A stretch of 64,000 bases of DNA from positions 2,876,554-2,940,553 of the forward strand of contig NW_003101677.1 of assembly GCF_000003855.2 (NCBI RefSeq). Direction: 5' to 3'. Each line of letters starts with the position of its first letter. Positions within the stretch are counted from its first letter, which is position 1. The stretch is from Blastomyces gilchristii SLH14081. Lineage: Eukaryota; Ascomycota; Eurotiomycetes; Onygenales; Ajellomycetaceae. The notes beneath the pieces were generated by a model. That model saw nothing but the letters and a program-made list of their open reading frames with translations. It had not been told where the DNA came from and did not search any database. Shown here one piece after another: positions 37,855 to 48,930 of the stretch. Position numbers and translations under genes: made by a program.

Positions 37855-38455
37855 GTACCTGTATATTATCACCTATTCACTTTCAAGTTGAGATATCACA
37901 TTCTTATATGCTTTGATAATCAGACTATATAACTTTTCCAGTTCTCTCAGCATGTCAACAATCAGCTCATTCTTCTCAAATGAAAACAGTATATTCTGTA
38001 TAGCTCTACATAGTGACTTGATGCATTTGAACTCTGGTGAAAACTCTGTCAAAAGATACTTAAAGCTGCTAGTTTTCATATCCCTCTGTTTTATTCTTGT
38101 GAGTTATTTATATAACTCAGTGTATCAATCATTCAGTATACTGTTCTTGTAATTATCTTATTATCACTCTTCTGACATTCTTCAGTCATGACAGGCACAT
38201 TACTAGATCAGCATATAGAAGAATGATTCAAGATCATGATAATATGTATAGTTAATATTAAGAAGTATCTCAATGACTATAAATTTCATAGTGTCAGTCT
38301 GATGTTATACTCTGCTCTGTGTATCAATTTCTTTGATGAGATTCAGATCAATTAGTATGCTTAAATGACTGTTAATAGTCTCTGAGTTGATGATAATAAT
38401 ATTATTTTCAGATATGTCTCAGTGTAGAATATTGCCTTTTATGTAAAGAAACTGA
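37855..38455. repeat. Dispersed direct repeat, copy 2 (partner at 14515-15110)
   Basis: Same orientation and order of landmarks as copy 1, about 23.3 kb away. The minus strand of the left part is open for 68 codons (37873-38079) and reads as a helical, Leu/Lys/Glu-rich segment; the equivalent frame in copy 1 is broken. No family recognised. Confidence 0.8.
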
Positions 38456-38469
38456 TGTGTCTTGACCCT

Positions 38470-40420
38470 GTTATAAAGAGCCTTCAAAAGCTCAGTAGGT
38501 AAATAATATTTGTAAATTAACTGATTAGTCAATGAGATCATCAGGCAGTGAAATATTCAATTATTATAAAGTTCTTTACCATTCTTATCAAATAGGCTCA
38601 GATATTTGAATGATTGAATTTTAAAAGTTAATTTATTCTTCTGCTGATCTATTCTGAGTAGTTGACTGCTGAAGCATGACTGTTTAGATGTCTGTGTGCC
38701 TTTATCAGAGAATGTGCGTTTTCAGCTGATCTGCTTAACACTAGTACTTGAATGAAGCTGAGTGAATGATCATGACTGAGAGTTGTTGAAGTGAGACTGA
38801 TGCAAGGAAGATTTAACACTGAAGAGTGTACTTTTAAAAATGTGATACTTGTTAAAGGTCAACTCATTTCAAAGTATGACAATGTTTGTAATATCATGAA
38901 AAGTGACACTTAATTCTGTTCTACTGAATAACTCTTCTATTCTCACATTTGGCCTGGTCATAGTTGTAGTGTCTGATATATTAGCATTTGAGCTCCGTAC
39001 GGCGTTTAACTAGATTTAACACTCAGTTCTTGCCAATGCGGGGGGGAAGAGAGATGAAATGCTGTAGTGTAAGAAGATGATTCATCATATTCTCAACAAA
39101 TGCCGGCCGGGAGGGCAATTCTCATTTAGCTAGGTCAAGAACTCATTGAACTAGCAGGTTCTCTTCAGCCTCAGTCAATTTGATTGAATTTGCGCGTAAA
39201 TTTATTCTTGAAGGCTGGCCATGCAGTTGATGAGCTAGAGTCATACATAGCATACTAAAAAGACATACAGCTTCAGAAATTGAGCATATTTCTTGCTTTT
39301 TAATAGCAGATATCGCGAGTTCAAGCCCTATACTTCTTCACTTAAGCTCTACAATCATAGTTAATTCCAGCTTTGTCTGCATTCTTGTGATGATTAGTTC
39401 TTTTCCTTTCTTTCTGTGAATTCCTGCCTAAGCTTCTTCAGGTTAGAATCAAAATTGAGCAGATGTCTAAGTTACATGAAGTAGAAAGAGTGATTTCAGC
39501 AGAATCATTCTTTTCAATATCAAGTATCACTCAGCTTGAATCTCTCAGCCCTCACAGGCCGAAGATCTTCTGATGTTAAACAATGACACACACTTTCTTA
39601 CAAGTCATTCTTCTGTTCAAACGAACAGTGAGATAGCTAAGAAGAGAAATACAATGAATGACACTGTGTAGATGAAATTTAATAAGGTAACTACTATACT
39701 ATATAGACTTCTCTCTGCACCTAGATTTAAAGCTCTAACATAGAATATTTTAAAATAGCATTAAGACTCAAGAGTTTTTGAGTTACTGTATGAGTTATGT
39801 GATCAGCATTCTTGGTCATAATAACCTATTAAAGCAGTCATGAAATGGCGCGCAACACTAACTTGGCACAATTATTAATTTAGATGATCAGCATCTTTTA
39901 AGTTATTATAGTATAGCAGGCTGAGAAACTGCAACATCAAACAGTGCTTGTGAAGTGAGTAAAAATCATCAAAACTGCAGAACTGCAGAATAGCAGAATA
40001 AGAGGCTAAGAATTCAGTCAAAATCATTACCTTCAGGTTAAAAATGATGGCTCTTGAAATACCTAATCATCACTCACCTTTCATTCCAGTGTTCTAACCG
40101 CTTTCAGGCAGGAAGGGATGATCATACCTGCTTCAGAGATTAAGATATTCAAAAGCCGGCAAGGAGAACAGATGAAAAGAAAGTATTGAAGCATATATAT
40201 TGATAATAGGTATAGTTATGATAGTGTCTAAAATCAACTCGAATACAGGGCTGATCAAATGCGCTAGCTTCAGAATCAGGTTTTTAGACAGTGCATCTTA
40301 AAGGCGTGAAGTTGTAGAGTTATTTGATTCTCAAACATTAAATCACAGAAGTTGTATTAACAATCAGTCAGATGTGTAGATTGAAAGTGCCTCAGAATAT
40401 CAGCATATCTGAAGTATTTC
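38470..40420. other. No gene recognised; less mutated patch at 38950-39250
   Basis: The patch contains CG- and GG-rich words (GAGCTCCGTACGGCG, GCCGGCCGGGAGGGC) and a run of seven G near 39042. Around 39331-39420 lies a stretch related to the start of minisatellite array C. Confidence 0.45.
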
Positions 40421-40429
40421 TTTCAGCAC

Positions 40430-41760
40430 TGAAAGCATGCCTCCGGCTTTGAAGCATCCCGGATGTGCTTCACAATCACCCGGAGTTTGTTGTCTCTGGT
40501 CAGAGCTAAGGAACAGCATTTCTGCAAGATCTTGATTTCTTCATCCGGATCAGCATTATCATCTGATGCTTTTTGCAGTAGCTGTCCTCTTCAAGGTCTG
40601 CTCTCAGAAAAGTCACAGTACTGCCTCACTATCTCTACTGCTTTATTACATCATTGTCATTCATTCTTCAGAGAGTCTGACATAGGCACACTTATAAGAC
40701 ACTCTAGAAGATACATTTGTTCTGACGGAATATCAAACACTCTGCTGAAAGGTGGTTGAGCAGGCTTAATGAAGATCACAGTTTCAGATAGCTGGCACTT
40801 AATATTGATTATCACCTGCTTTCAGCTGAAGCCTTGGCGCACCTCATTTCTTTGCTTATAGCAAAGCCTTTATCGGGTGTTAATGATGTTCTGATTGAGC
40901 TTACTGATAATGAGCTGCAGTGCTGAGTTATCAGTTCAAGTCAGCAGAGCTTGCATCTTCTGATGTGTATAAATGAGCGTCTGCAGCTCCGGGTTCTACT
41001 TCACAGAGTGCTTCTCTGCATCAGTGAGATGCTGCAGCTGTCATTGATCACACAATCAATTCTGTTCAGTCAACACTCACTCTCATTTTCAGTTCAGGTC
41101 AAGTTCACACATCACTTTCTGCAGATTAGCATGGCACTGAATCTGATAATATTTAATAAATGTATTCATTGAGACATGATTCATAATGACATTCATCTGC
41201 ATGTCACTGACAAACTCTGCACACAGATTAGCATTCTGTGTGAAAGATAATGTAGAAGGTTTCTCAGCTTATCACTCTTATTAAGTAACTTACTCTTATC
41301 ATGCTGAAACTGATGAGTGTAGAATGAGTTGAGCCATCTGTGAATCTCACTTATAATCTTCAGATTTAAGTCTAGTAGCATGAGTGTGTCGCGCAGTATG
41401 CGAATCTGCCCTCTCACAATCATTATCTTAGAAAAGAGATATCACTCATTTATCTTCTGCTTCAGCAGCAGCTCCAGCTTCTGACAGTCAGCTACAGAGA
41501 GTAGTCATTGCACATCATTCATTGTTTTTAGATTTAAGTTCTCAAAAGCCTCAGTATGAAACAGAAAGTCAAAGAGAAAGATATATGAGTTGAAGATAAG
41601 AGAGATTTTATAAATAATCTCAGATAAAATAAATATATTACTGTGTCTGAGATTATCATCTTGTAAGAAAAAGTTGAAGTAATTAGCAGCTAGTGAGTCA
41701 CTGTACACACATTATCAGAGTGAGAATTTGAGAGAAGTCACTTACAGCTTTTTCATATCA
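40430..41760 (-). pseudogene. Decayed DUF3435 gene (Starship captain-type tyrosine recombinase family)
   Basis: Read on the minus strand with one or more frameshifts and many TGA codons. Order of recognisable blocks: HTEAFENLNLK; VADCQKLELLLKQKIN; YTHQFQHDKSKLLNKS (family form HQFRYGGGKLLN); MQMNVIMNHVSMNTFIKYYQ; LQHLTDAEKHSV; NPELQTLI; QRNEVRQGFS followed by KQVIINIKCQLS; IPSEQMYLLECLISVPMSDS; CNKAVEIVRQYCDF. This is the order of the DUF3435 C-terminal half as I know it. DUF3435 proteins include the captains that mobilise Starship elements, but many copies in fungi are not captains. The strongly conserved Arg and Gly of the RYGGGK block are changed here, consistent with mutation at CG and GG. 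The N-terminal part upstream of 41760 is not recognisable. Confidence 0.65.
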
Positions 41761-43630
41761 AACTTGTTCTTGATACAAGTTAATATGAAGTTAACTATCA
41801 GTACTAGTAACTCTTTATATGAGTTTCACTGCACTGATAGTTTGAGATCTTTATACTAAATCTCAAGAATAGCAGTCTTTCAGTTGACAGTAAAGAGGCC
41901 TAGCATGTTATAGAAGCATAGAAGCAGACACTGCAATTTCAGATAAAATTATTTCTTCTATGTTTAAAGAATAATTTCATTGTAGAGAATCATGTCTTCA
42001 ATATAGATAGAAGTATTGTCATGCAGCTGCATTCTGAGATTATACTTCTCTACAAGATATTGCTTTCCCTGCTCACAGATACTATCAGTCTAGAACTCAG
42101 AGTATAAATCATATTCTAACTCATATTAAGAATCTTATTTCACATCTTTTCACTTATCACATCATCTGTCTCCTTCTTATAATAGCTCAGAAAATATTTT
42201 CAGTCAGTGTTAAGTAAGTCTTTAACCTTGATTCTTGAGAGTTGATGCTCATTCTTACTGCATTTCAGCTTTCTCAAAACTCAGTTGAAAAACAGATGTA
42301 CATTATTTACTGAGACTTGTCAGAGCACTTTCTTGAGATAATTTCATTTAAAGTTGATGATTTATCTTACTCACTTTACATAGTAACTATTTATGATTAG
42401 TATCAAGACAACAAAGCAGAGAAGACTCTGTGAGACAAGTCTCTGAAACTCACAGTTTTCAGCAATCTATTACACAATTTCTAAGAGCTTTAATGATGAC
42501 TGAGCTCTCAAAATCTGAAGAAATATCTGACAGATTTTCATCAGTGTTATCTAAGTTATTATTATCAGATCAGTGAAAAGAATCAGAGCTGCTGATACTC
42601 TCTGTATCTGAATTCATTGATGATACACATGTAAGAATCTGATGATAAGATTAACATCTTTATAATGTCTTACTGAAGTGAGTAGACTGAACTGATAACT
42701 CTGTCAGATCAGTCTGATACTTAATATCAGATTCACTCAGATGAAATAACATATCTAATATCTTATTATTAAATTTTTTCTGATAACTGTAGGCAGTACT
42801 GTGAGTGCACTTCAGTTATATCATGAGTACAGACAGGCAGTGATGAACTCCAGCATTTAATAAGATACACAGAGAAAGAATAACAGGTTAAGAATAGAAC
42901 TGTTCTGTATTAGTAGCAGTAGCAGATCTGAATCAAGATCTCTTCTAAGATGCAGTTGCATGTGAATGAAAGTAAAAATGAGCTATGTCTGTGCCTGTGA
43001 GAGAACAGCATACTTGTAGACAACAGAGATATAATACTGAATGAGCAGAGTGATTAAGCAACTGCTTCAAACAGAGAGAAGCTCATTTTAACTGTCTTGA
43101 TTACAAAAATTGTGATTTATGATCTTTGACACTTCATCTATAATGAGTGATTAAGTGAGTGACAGAGGTAGTCATTCAGCTCAGTACTGATTAATGCATG
43201 ACTGTTGTAGTGAGACAGCTGTAAGTAGAGAGATTATGTTGAGAGAGTTGAAACATGCACTTAAACCTGTCTGATTCGAGCGTGTCAACACAATTTAAAA
43301 GTCTATAATAGTAAATTCTCTCTTTCTTATTATAAGAATCACTTATCTATAACAGATTATATTGTCTGTTATACTTAATTAATAACTTACACTCTCTCTA
43401 GTGAGTATATTATTTCTGTTAAAAAGTGTTTTTTCACTCTCTATCAGATTAATGAAGAATCTCATTATCAGCTTAATAGCTTATATTATAGATGTGAAGA
43501 TTGAATGTATTATTTTTATCTGAATGCAGACTTTATAGAATAATAAAGCTTTGTCACTCTTTATTCTTATTTCTAAGTATGGATCTGTTATCATTCTTAT
43601 AATATTTACAGAATTCAGATATTCTAGCTT
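41761..43630. other. AT-rich DNA, no gene recognised
   Basis: May include the lost N-terminal part of the DUF3435 relic. From about 43.3 kb the sequence becomes still richer in A and T. Confidence 0.4.
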
Positions 43631-43636
43631 TTAATA

Positions 43637-46036
43637 TTATTGTATTATTATAAGTTCTGTAATCTTTATATTATTTCTATCAGATAGTATTAATATTATA
43701 TGATCTTTCACTTGTAATATATTTATAGATTTAAAGTCACTATTAAGTATAGTGAACTGAATTAAGTCTCTGTATATAACTGATCTTTTTATCTCATAGA
43801 TATTATTTTCATTTAATCTTACTATAAATAAGAATATACAGTTAAGAGATATAATTAATATAATATAATTATTCTTATATATTAACTGCTTATAGATATA
43901 ACTCTGATATATAAGCTTACTTATACTTATAAGATTCACTTCTAACTTCAGAACATAGCAGATATTATTTAATAGTATATTTACTTCTTTCACTGAAATC
44001 TTTATATCTTCTATAGCTATAGCAGAGATTATTATTCTGTCTGTTATTTTTAACATTACTTTCATCTTCTAAGATTTTATCATAATAAGATCTCTGTAAG
44101 ATATGATATAAGCATCTGATTCAGAGTCTAGAATTCAGGTATTTTTTTCTATCTAATCACTTACATAGATCTTTTCTTTAATATAAAATACTTACTTTAT
44201 AATATTATAAACAGAAGTAGTATCTATATTCTCTGTATTCTTGTCTTTATTCTTATTTCTATTAATATTGAAGTTTAAAAAACATTTCTCAGAGTATTTC
44301 TTTCAATAGTCAGTCTGAATATAATTAATCTTTTAATAATAATAGCAGGTTCTTGTGTTATTATCTCTATATTCAGATTTGAATTCAGTGTTCTTATTCT
44401 TATTATTATCTTTCTCTTTATTCTTGCCTTTCTTATTCTTATCTCATATATTATTAATAGAATTTCTAGATATATCAGTATTTACTTCATTTACAGCAGA
44501 GAGCTGTAAAAGAATATTATAATATAATCTTATAAAGTCTTCTTCTAAAGATTTTAAATTATTCTTATTAATCTGATTTATTCTATTCTTTATAAAGAAT
44601 ACTCAATCTCTATTAACTTCTATCAGTAATTTATTGAAAAATATAATATTTTTAATTTTATATCTTAGACAGATATAATCAGTTCTGATAATAATTAATT
44701 ATTTAATAAAAGCTCTGTTAAATTCTTTACTTTTAAAGATTATTTTAATAAGCTTTTTAAATAAATAAGTTCTATATATAGCTAGACTGACCGTGTGACC
44801 GTGTCTGAGACCAGGATCAGATTTTTTGATAGTCTCATTATCAATTCAACTGATTCCATTACACAGTTTTAACATTAAATAGTAGTTTCATACTGTTTCA
44901 GTGAAACTTACTGTCTACTCTTGTCACATTTTTCAAATGAGACCATGATTTCCACTTCTCAATTTAAATTATTTTTATTACTTTAAATGACTTTAAATCT
45001 CATTTGAGCATTATCAAAAAGTGTTACTTTTTAAAAAATTAAAAATAGTCTAAAAAAAACCTTAAAATGTCTAAAAATAGTAACTTTATGCCAAGAATGA
45101 GACTAAATAGAATTAAATGAGATCACTTTCTCATTTTTTTCAAGTTATGATTTCATTTTAAGATCTGATATATAGTTACTTTACATGTTTTTTTAATAGT
45201 CAGTCCCAGTGGAATTCATGCTAAGAAATGTATGAGACTAGATTAAATGAAATCAAACATGAAATTCATAGTTCTGACAGTCAGTCTATATATAGCAGAT
45301 CTCTCAGAAAAGTTATTCTCTATAATAGTTTATAAAGTATAAGTTAATAATTTAAACTTCTTAAGTATAGTGAAATAAGTCTTGATCTGTAGAGTAATTG
45401 TAGATTATATATAATTATATAATCAAAGATTGTATTCTTTTCAGAAATATTATATATTTATAGTAATATTCTTATTAAGATTATTATCTTTAAGAATATT
45501 ATCAGTTTCAGACTGTTCTATAGTTAAAAGAATTTTCTCTCTTTATATTAAATAGTTAATAGATTCAGTGAGAACTATTAATTTTTTAATAAGTCTTACT
45601 TAGCTTCTGAATTCTTTAAGAACTTTTATTATAATAGATATTTTCTCTTTTTATTAAAGATATTCTATCAGATCTATTCTTATCTTATTATTTATAAGAG
45701 TTTTACTTCTACTAATCTTTATTCACTTAATCTTATACTGAAGTCTTGTAATTTCAAGTCTTATATAAGTCTTCTTACTTATAGAACTATTATTATTTTA
45801 ATTACTTAAACTCTCTATATTATCTAATATCTTATTGATATCTTTAATCAGATTTTTATATTTATTAAACTTATCAGATTATTTCTCTGTAATAATTTTA
45901 TTTAGCTTAAATACTTCAGAAGCTATCTTCTGATTTATTATTAATATTAACAGTGATTTGTGATCTTATATTTACTACTCTGATGTTTTCTTATTTCTTC
46001 ATCTTAGAGATATATATTCTTTTATTAAATCAGACA
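43637..46036 (-). mobile_element. Ty1/Copia retrotransposon relic (gag to protease), interrupted by a MITE
   Basis: On the minus strand a gag-like Lys/Ile-rich frame begins near ATG 46036. At about 44.35-44.27 kb there is a zinc-knuckle-like CYYY...KKYSEKC stretch, then near 44.12 kb ILDSDAY, which corresponds to the protease LDSGA block with Gly changed to Asp. Then comes an open frame of 142 codons (44065-43637) with NICYVLKLEVNLISISKLI, matching the N-x-LYVPxLxxNLLSVxxL block of Copia polyproteins. Integrase and reverse transcriptase are missing, so the element is truncated near 43.6 kb. The gag part is split by the 506-bp element at 44783-45288. Confidence 0.6.
44783..45288. mobile_element. 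506-bp MITE related to the hAT-like element, 8-bp target duplication
   Basis: Termini are perfect 9-bp inverted repeats: TAGACTGAC at 44783-44791 and GTCAGTCTA at 45280-45288. The 8 bp TATATAGC flank it on both sides (44775-44782 and 45289-45296). One end (TAGACTGACCGTGTGACC, then GTGTCTGAGACCAGGATC) matches the right end of the 5754-bp element, and the other end (ATGAATTTCA, TTTGATTTCATTT, GTCTCATACATTTCTT) matches its left end, in inverted orientation. It has no coding capacity and is best read as a non-autonomous derivative. Confidence 0.85.
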
Positions 46037-46096
46037 TTCTCTCAGATCTTAGATTAATCATGAGTTCAATCACTTAATAAATCATCTAGGCACACT

Positions 46097-46305
46097 TGTA
46101 ACAATGTGTGGAGATGTCAATTTGCATATTATTGCAGTTATTTTGTTGCTTGCAAAGGGCTTCATAACCTCTTGAAGGATAACATTGTTGTGTTGTGTTG
46201 TAATCTAACTACGCGAGTTACACTAAATAGGTTGGGGTGGCACGTGACTAGGGTAGGTGTAGTAACACCAACACAGAGCGCCCTGACGTGGAAGAAGCCG
46301 TAACA
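46097..46305 (-). repeat. Possible LTR of the Copia relic
   Basis: The stretch starts TGTAACA and ends GTAACA on the plus strand (TG...CA) and lies exactly where a 5' LTR of the minus-strand Copia relic is expected. A second LTR was not found and no target duplication is visible, so this is tentative. GC is normal, unlike the Copia interior. Confidence 0.2.
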
Positions 46306-46620
46306 ATCACTACGCAATAATATATCTGCATATTGCTGGTTAAATATTCATTCACATGTAATGAATACTCGGTATACTTAAACTATCATGTTTTTCCTTT
46401 CCATTTTGGTAATTCCTCAATGGATAGGTTGTTAATTGTAACCAGTTGTGAACATAAAGTTGTGTACGGAGGACATATTTACTACAGTTGTCTACCCCAG
46501 GGCTGCTTGATGAAATATTTAGCAAAACGAGGGGCTGCACCGGTCATCAATTTTCATATATGTCAATGTGTACTTCGTACTATACAACGGAACTGAGTTC
46601 TCACAATTCCTCTACGCAAA
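46306..46620. other. Spacer, no gene seen
   Basis: Normal-GC DNA downstream of the alcohol dehydrogenase pseudogene; short open frames without motifs. Confidence 0.4.
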
Positions 46621-47722
46621 TCATAGCATCGTGGCACTCTCAGGCTTATTCACCAGGACATACCTGTATCTTGCTTTCCCGGTGTGCATGTTAGCGACTG
46701 CATTGTTAACATCCTCCATCTGACGTTCTTTAATCCATGGGATATCATTTTTGTCGGCTGCTAACTAGAGCATCTGGCGGATCTCTTCTGGAGAGCCTAT
46801 TGTCGAGCCTCCAATTTTGACTCCCTTGCTTATAAGCGGAAATACCCTGAAGGCTGGGAATGGCTCTTCTGGAGCACCGACTTGAATGAACTGCCCATTT
46901 ACCTTCATGAGCCGCAGATAGTTTCCAATAGGCATATCCGAGGATGAAACAGTGCTGATAATTAGGTCCAATGATCGAGCATGTGTCTTCGCCCAACCTT
47001 TATCCTCATCCGTCGCGATAAACTTGGTCGCTCCTAGACCACCTAACGTTTCAGCTTTCTTCGCGCTCGTCCGCGAAATAGCAGTAATATGATCGCAACC
47101 TAGCGCTTTCGCGAACAAAAGGCCCAAGTGTCCCAGCCCTCTAATCCCAATAATGCCAATGGATTTACCCGGCCCAGCGCCATTTTTCACCAAGGGCGAA
47201 AACACCGTTATTCCGGCGCATAAGAGGGGTGCAGCAGCGGCACTGGGCAAGCTATCGGGTAATTTAAATGTAAACCATGCCGGTCCTCGCCAACGGCTTC
47301 GCATACCCACCATATGACTTACTCCCATCACGAAATCGACCTCCATATGTTCCCGTTTGGTATTGACAGTGGTTCTCTAATCCGGAAGAGCACTCTGGGC
47401 ACTCTGGTCGGTGGCACGAGTCCGATTGTGCCCCGATGCCCACTCGATCTCCAACTTTCAAATGCCGAGATGGAGAGGAGAGGGTAGCTACTCCAGATCC
47501 TACGCGAGTAACATGTCCGACGATTTCGTGCCCGACGACATAGGGGTAATCTGTAGGTCCCTAGCTAGAGCGGAGAGTGTGGATGTCTGAGCCACTGATG
47601 CCACAGTGGGTGATCTTTATTTCAATGTCTGTCGGGTCGAAGGGTTTTGGTCGGTAGGTCGTGTGGATTAACGGCGAGGTTGCCGATTGGCCGACCCATC
47701 CATAGAATGTTGAGTCTGTCAT
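46621..47722 (-). pseudogene. Zinc-type NADP-dependent alcohol dehydrogenase pseudogene (ADH6/7-like)
   Basis: Minus strand from ATG 47722 to TGA 46621. Recognisable parts of the cinnamyl alcohol dehydrogenase-type MDR family are: THCGISGSDIHTLRS, then GPTDYPYVVGHEIVG (catalytic Zn ligands Cys and the GHE motif), the structural Zn cluster CHRPECPECSSGLENHC, the Rossmann stretch (GIRGLGHLGLLFAKALG; family GVGGLGH) and the C-terminal GKARYRYVLVN. Three lesions inactivate it. TAG replaces a codon expected to be Trp before GPTDYPY. A frameshift lies between YGGYAKPLA and the GPAWFTFKLPD block. TAG follows IRQML, where Gln is likely. It is the first gene-like unit next to the AT-rich block. Family enzymes reduce aldehydes with NADPH; this copy should not be active. 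Confidence 0.8.
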
Positions 47723-48930
47723 CGTTATCCACCAACAGTGCTGGATGTTAGAATGGGCTGCGGAACCTTTTTTTAGGCTTTTCTTCTCAAGTTCGTTAAC
47801 ACACTTGTTCGCTCAGGAGCGAGGAAAGTGAGTTTGAACAGTGGGAATTGAAGCGAAAGGCTGCTGAAATAATTGAGCATTACTGTCACTTGTAAAAACA
47901 CAAGAGACGGCCTCAGCATTTATATCTGTTAAGATCCAAGGATGTAGCCCCATTTGAGCCGAGGGTCTAGTTAGATGCAACCGAGGCAGAGAATCTATGT
48001 GGAGAAACTCATGGGTTGAGGATGCTATGGACAGAACAGCAAGTGGGATAGAACATCTGCGTTGCGTTTGATATTAGCAGAGAGGTAAACTGAAAAACAA
48101 AAAAAGCGAAACCTAGCTTGTTCTACATTGATCTGACGATGAGCAACACTGCTCGCCTTCGGTTCTGGAGGGAAGCACCCAGTGATGTTGATAACCGGGG
48201 CGCTCATGCTATAGTAACATGTTTTAAACCGCGTTTCCTCAAGCGAGGGTCAGCCCAGCATTATTTGTGAGCCCCATGCTTAATTCAACAGCACAACCTT
48301 GATAGGGCTTCATGTAGAACAGAATGGTTGAGATTCACACCAACTCGCGCGCGAAAATCGCATACGGATCTCGGATAGTAATGAAGTTGAAAATCTTCAA
48401 TATATTATTCAATATTTGTGATTGCCAATAGATAGAGTACAAAACCAAACTCCGACTTTCCTGATGTGTTGGATAGAAATATCGTAGACGTGCGACTTCT
48501 CCCTGATTCATCTCAGAGGACTGAAAATAAGTAGAAATTACTGAATCCGCCACATATGTTTTCCATCTGTCCTTCACAAGCATGGAAACATTGTAAATAT
48601 TATTGACCCAGGGCTCGATGATGTCCATCACGATGATGTGGAATATGTAAACTCCAAAACCTTCCCTTTATGCACAAAACAAGAAAATGATTGCTTTGAA
48701 ACTGAAAGAAGATAATTCGGGGTCTCAATAGAGTCGTCGACTGAAATGTTTGGCTGCCAATTTAGGTGCCAGCATGGAGTAAATCTTGCAACTCCTGCGG
48801 CGTCAATGTACTTTTTCGTCGCCTTGGCTTCGTATTGGAGCGTGTCGACGAATTACTTCTCTTTCTTCTTTCATTCTTCTTGCGTTCTCCTTCTGCTTCC
48901 TTTGCTTCTGACTCAACATTGGCAAGTTTT
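47723..48930. other. Intergenic, no gene recognised
   Basis: A minus-strand frame of 98 codons (48335-48631) has no motif I recognise. The 3' side of the SSX2IP-like gene borders it. Confidence 0.45.

Larger units (their letters stand above)
2450..46090. other. AT-rich, CpG- and GG/CC-depleted repeat block with RIP-like mutation
   Basis: About 43.6 kb of DNA in which nearly every recognisable reading frame is broken by nonsense codons. In 16021-16260 I count by hand 0 CG, 0 GG and 3 CC against 17 CA and 18 TG. Codons expected to be TGG are commonly TGA, and Gly codons are commonly AGN or GAN. Islands with less mutation and higher GC remain at about 5.5-6.5, 8.4-13.4, 22.1-22.8 and 38.95-39.25 kb. 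The block contains LINE, Copia and hAT-like elements plus relics of several captured host-type genes. Fungal AT isochores of this type arise when repeat-directed C-to-T mutation acts on transposons and duplications. Confidence 0.9.

Noticed and set aside
39300..39345. T-arm-like words (GCGAGTTCAAGCCC) suggesting a tRNA
   Set aside because: No acceptor stem, anticodon stem or D-arm could be built around it.
2450..46090. Mitochondrial DNA insertion because of high AT and TGA codons
   Set aside because: Contents are nuclear transposons and captured intron-containing nuclear genes; no mitochondrial genes or tRNAs are seen.
48335..48631. 98-codon minus-strand open frame
   Set aside because: No recognisable domain, start or splice context; kept only as a note.
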